This document shows, piece after piece, positions 6,016 through 7,606 of a stretch of DNA of 7,606 nt; within the stretch, counting starts at the first letter, position 1, and every line of letters begins with the position of its first letter. Origin of the DNA: Desulfobacca acetoxidans. GTDB lineage: Bacteria; Desulfobacterota; Desulfobaccia; Desulfobaccales; 0-14-0-80-60-11. The notes under the pieces are model-generated. The model made no database searches. It saw only the letters and a list, made by a program, of their open reading frames with translations, and had not been told where the DNA came from. The stretch is from assembly GCA_020723225.1 (NCBI GenBank), contig DYJG01000111.1, positions 1 to 7,606 of the forward strand, read 5' to 3'. The position numbers and the translations under genes are program-made.

Positions 6016-6164
6016 ACAAGGCAACTTTATAAAATATAATCGGCTATTATCCTTATCGCTTTATTTTACTTGATAATCTCTCTTTGTTCTCCGTGCGAGC
6101 CAAACCTTTTTTAGAACTCTACCGCCGGCCTCTTAAAAAAAATAGTTGCGAGTGAATATTTTTC
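6016..6164. other. AT-rich intergenic stretch without a gene
   Basis: This gap before the MerR promoter is AT-rich, with stop codons in all frames at short intervals. The only structure I see is a weak inverted repeat ATAAT-CGGCT-ATTAT (6036-6050) about 20 bases after the preceding stop codon and a run of eight A at 6135-6142. Neither makes a convincing terminator. Confidence 0.4.
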
Positions 6165-6192
6165 TTGTAAATTTGAGTGTTTTCTGTATCAT
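6165..6192 (+). promoter_or_regulatory. candidate sigma70 promoter of the MerR-family gene
   Basis: TTGTAA (6165-6170, 4 of 6 to the -35 consensus) and TATCAT (6187-6192, 5 of 6 to the -10 consensus) are separated by 16 bases. Transcription would begin near 6199, about 25 bases before the ATG at 6225. No clear dyad of MerR type lies between the boxes, so autoregulation in the classic MerR manner is not evident. Confidence 0.5.
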
Positions 6193-6224
6193 TTGTTTAA
6201 ACTTAATCCCTTATAGAATTCACC

Positions 6225-6662
6225 ATGCCCCGAGGAAAAAATAAGCGGACCTCAAGTGAAAGCGACCTCTTCCTGATCAATGAGGTCTCCCGCCATGTGA
6301 ATCTGTCCCAGAAACGTATTCGAGAATACGAAAAAGAAGGGTTTATCAAGCCCTTAAGGGAAAAGAACACCAACAACCGCCTTTATTCCTCTTTTGACGT
6401 CGCCCAAATCAATCAAATCAACCGGCTGATCCACGACCGGGGTTTCACCCTGGCCTGCCTCCGAAACCTGATGGTCCTGGCTCCCTGCTGGAATATTTTC
6501 GATTGCCAGCAGAAAGAAGAGTGTCCCGCATATAAACTTCCCTGGCGTCCCTGCTATGAAGTGCGGGAATACAGCGACACTCTCTGCAACGGGCCTTGCC
6601 ACCGATGTGCGGTTTATCTTAACCGCTCCGTCAAGAAAGAAAAAATCCTGGACAAACCTTAG
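6225..6662 (+). CDS. MerR-family transcriptional regulator with Cys-rich C-terminal region
   Basis: DNA-binding regulator of 145 residues. Residues 15-83 form a MerR winged helix-turn-helix: INEVSRHVNLSQKRIREYEKEGF (in two parts, 18-40), the wing (KPLREKNTNNRLYSSFDV, 42-59) and IHDRGFTLACLRNLM. The form is closest to HspR/GlnR-like MerR proteins. The usual coiled coil is short and is replaced by a segment with eight cysteines in all (78, 88, 94, 100, 110, 121, 125, 128). The pattern CW-x4-C, CPAY, PC, then LC-x3-C-x2-C-x-VY resembles the Cys-rich motif often met in Desulfobacterota proteins with CW..C and CPAY signatures. It could bind a metal or Fe-S cluster or act as a thiol redox switch; that is inference. 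The ribosome-binding site is poor. The gene has its own promoter, and its target is not evident. Confidence 0.88.
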   Translation: MPRGKNKRTSSESDLFLINEVSRHVNLSQKRIREYEKEGFIKPLREKNTNNRLYSSFDVAQINQINRLIHDRGFTLACLRNLMVLAPCWNIFDCQQKEECPAYKLPWRPCYEVREYSDTLCNGPCHRCAVYLNRSVKKEKILDKP

Positions 6663-6697
6663 TCCGGCCCCTCACAAAACCTTCCCGGCCTGCCCCT

Positions 6698-6730
6698 AAG
6701 AACCGTTTTGCGTTCTTCGTTTTTCGTTTT
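6698..6730 (+). terminator. possible terminator after the MerR gene, made from a heptamer repeat
   Basis: AAGAAC (6698-6703) pairs with GTTCTT (6712-6717) around an 8-base loop, followed by CG-TTTTT-CG-TTTT. It lies 36 bases after the MerR stop codon. The T-tract is interrupted and the stem is short, so termination would be modest. The same bases read as tandem 7-base units GTTTTGC, GTTCTTC, GTTTTTC, GTTTT (6705-6730), so the hairpin may be a by-product of the repeat. Confidence 0.4.
6705..6730 (+). repeat. heptamer tandem repeat, GTTYTNC units
   Basis: Three complete 7-base units and one 5-base partial unit in exact register: GTTTTGC, GTTCTTC, GTTTTTC, GTTTT. It has the same period as the GGAACNN arrays elsewhere in the window but an unrelated unit. 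It lies in a non-coding gap between the MerR and MobA genes. Confidence 0.6.
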
Positions 6731-6836
6731 AAAAAATCCATATTTCAATAGATTACATATAGTATTTCCTCCTTTTAAGAGTAAAAATGGGTTAAGAGCA
6801 TTGCTATAAGAATATGATTTATGCAAAGTTCCTGAT

Positions 6837-7493
6837 ATGCATTCCATGAACCCGGAACTCGGAACCAGGAACTTGGAACTTATAAGCGGCTTTATTTTGG
6901 CCGGGGGCATGAGCCGGCGGCTGGGCCGGGACAAGGCCTCCCTGTTGCTCAAGGGAAAGCCTTTGGCCTGCTGGGTGGCGGAGGCGCTGGCCCCGTTGGT
7001 CTCGGAGTCCTGGCTGGTAACCAACCAGGTTTTGGCCCACCTCGAGCTGGGCCTGCCCCTGGTCACCGACCTGCGGCCCCGGCAAGGCCCCCTGGGGGGG
7101 CTGGAGACCGCCCTGTTTTACGCCTGCACTCCCCTGGCGCTGGTCGCGGCGGCGGATGCCCCGTTTTTGTCGCCCCGGCTGCTGGCGGCGCTGGCGGCCC
7201 GGGCCGCCAAGGGGGTCCGGACCGCGGTGGTCTGCCGCACGCATGCAGGGCTGCAACCCTTTCCGGGAATCTATGCCGTGAAACTCCTGAACCGGCTCAC
7301 CGCGTTCTTAAACGATGACGGCCGCCAGGCCCGGCGCTTCCTGGAACAAATCCGCCCCCAGGTACTGTCCCCGGAAGAGGTGGCACGCCTGGACCCCGAG
7401 GGCCTCAGTTTCTTAAACCTCAATACTCCGGAGGATTTTACGGCCGCAGCCCGGCTGCTGGCGGAGCAGCCGGAAATTTTTCCTGCGGTTTAA
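6837..7493 (+). CDS. mobA: MobA-like molybdenum cofactor guanylyltransferase
   Basis: Cytoplasmic nucleotidyltransferase that attaches GMP to molybdopterin to give the MGD cofactor, needed by formate dehydrogenases and other enzymes of the DMSO-reductase family. The signature runs ISGFILAGGMSRRLGRDKA (16-34; nucleotide-binding loop with Lys33), VTDLRPRQGPLGGL (76-89), VAAADAPFL (103-111, metal Asp107), LQPFPGIY (139-146) and FLNLNTPEDF (192-201). The total of 218 residues is slightly longer than usual because residues 4-15 are encoded by the GGAACNN repeat. The start is uncertain: ATG at 6837 or 6846, neither with a good ribosome-binding site, or TTG at 6873. MobA proteins normally start a few residues before the ISGFILAGG motif, so the repeat seems to have replaced the original start region. 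A tRNA gene follows about 100 bases downstream. Confidence 0.9.
   Translation: MHSMNPELGTRNLELISGFILAGGMSRRLGRDKASLLLKGKPLACWVAEALAPLVSESWLVTNQVLAHLELGLPLVTDLRPRQGPLGGLETALFYACTPLALVAAADAPFLSPRLLAALAARAAKGVRTAVVCRTHAGLQPFPGIYAVKLLNRLTAFLNDDGRQARRFLEQIRPQVLSPEEVARLDPEGLSFLNLNTPEDFTAAARLLAEQPEIFPAV
6847..6881 (+). repeat. heptamer tandem repeat, GGAACNN units (copy 2, inside mobA 5' end)
   Basis: Five units in register: TGAACCC, GGAACTC, GGAACCA, GGAACTT, GGAACTT. The last three match 3372-3392 exactly and in the same orientation. In the mobA frame they encode NPELGTRNLEL, a low-information peptide directly abutting the conserved nucleotide-binding loop. Confidence 0.8.
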
Positions 7494-7549
7494 AGAAAAG
7501 CCGGTACAAGGAGAATTGCTTGAGGCCCTGGCAGAGTGGCCAAAACCCA

Positions 7550-7579
7550 TTGACAAGGCCGAGGCCCTTTGGTTATAAA
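7550..7579 (+). promoter_or_regulatory. promoter of the tRNA gene
   Basis: A perfect -35 TTGACA (7550-7555) and TATAAA (7574-7579, 5 of 6) are 18 bases apart. Transcription would start near 7586, only a few bases before the predicted mature tRNA 5' end at 7590, a usual layout for a tRNA with a short leader. Confidence 0.65.
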
Positions 7580-7589
7580 AAAAAGAGGC

Positions 7590-7606
7590 GGTCCCATCGT
7601 CTAGCG
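7590..7606 (+). tRNA. tRNA, probably Glu, 5' end only
   Basis: The last 17 bases, GGTCCCATCGTCTAGCG, match the start of bacterial tRNA-Glu: acceptor strand GGTCCCA, T8, C9, then the D-arm start GTCTAGCG with A14. The anticodon lies beyond the window, so the amino acid is inferred from the 5' sequence. A tRNA-type promoter stands immediately upstream. Confidence 0.75.

Noticed and set aside
6659..7256. Minus-strand open frames opposite mobA
   Set aside because: They are shadows of mobA and of the repeats; the KTKNEERKT-like peptide comes from the GTTYTNC array read in reverse.

Overview
The window looks like chromosome from a strictly anaerobic sulfate-reducing bacterium of the Desulfobacterota. 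A Desulfobaccales or Syntrophobacterales-type host is my inference from gene style, not something I could test by search. The reason is a complete dissimilatory ATP sulfurylase gene (sat), a complete adenylylsulfate reductase beta gene (aprB) and the 5' end of the alpha gene (aprA), in the order sat-aprB-aprA on the minus strand. Genes are GC-rich, while the gaps between them are AT-rich.

Left half, minus strand (1-3175): reading leftwards, a class III nucleotide cyclase gene is followed after 172 bases by sat, then aprB, then aprA, which runs off the window. Sat makes APS from sulfate and ATP, and AprBA reduces APS to sulfite and AMP. An 18-base palindrome of Rex/CRP type (2212-2229) lies just upstream of sat. 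A GC-rich stem-loop lies between sat and aprB. The cyclase carries an N-terminal half of a rubrerythrin/ferritin-like domain, an unusual architecture that suggests a diiron redox or oxygen input to cAMP production right beside the sulfate-activation genes.

Right half, plus strand (3412-7606): a small thioredoxin-fold-like protein with a Cys/His cluster; an exported M28-family zinc aminopeptidase; an unrecognised membrane-anchored protein; a MerR-family regulator with a Cys-rich C-terminal sensor-like region and its own promoter; a MobA-like molybdenum cofactor guanylyltransferase; and the first 17 bases of a tRNA (probably Glu) behind a good promoter. These genes look like separate units rather than one pathway.

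Two families of 7-base tandem repeats lie between or inside genes. GGAACNN units occur upstream of the 3412 gene and again inside the 5' end of mobA, where they appear to encode an atypical N-terminus. GTTYTNC units lie just after the MerR gene. The strongest candidate for something undescribed is the ferritin-like/cyclase fusion together with the operator-bearing sat promoter next to it.
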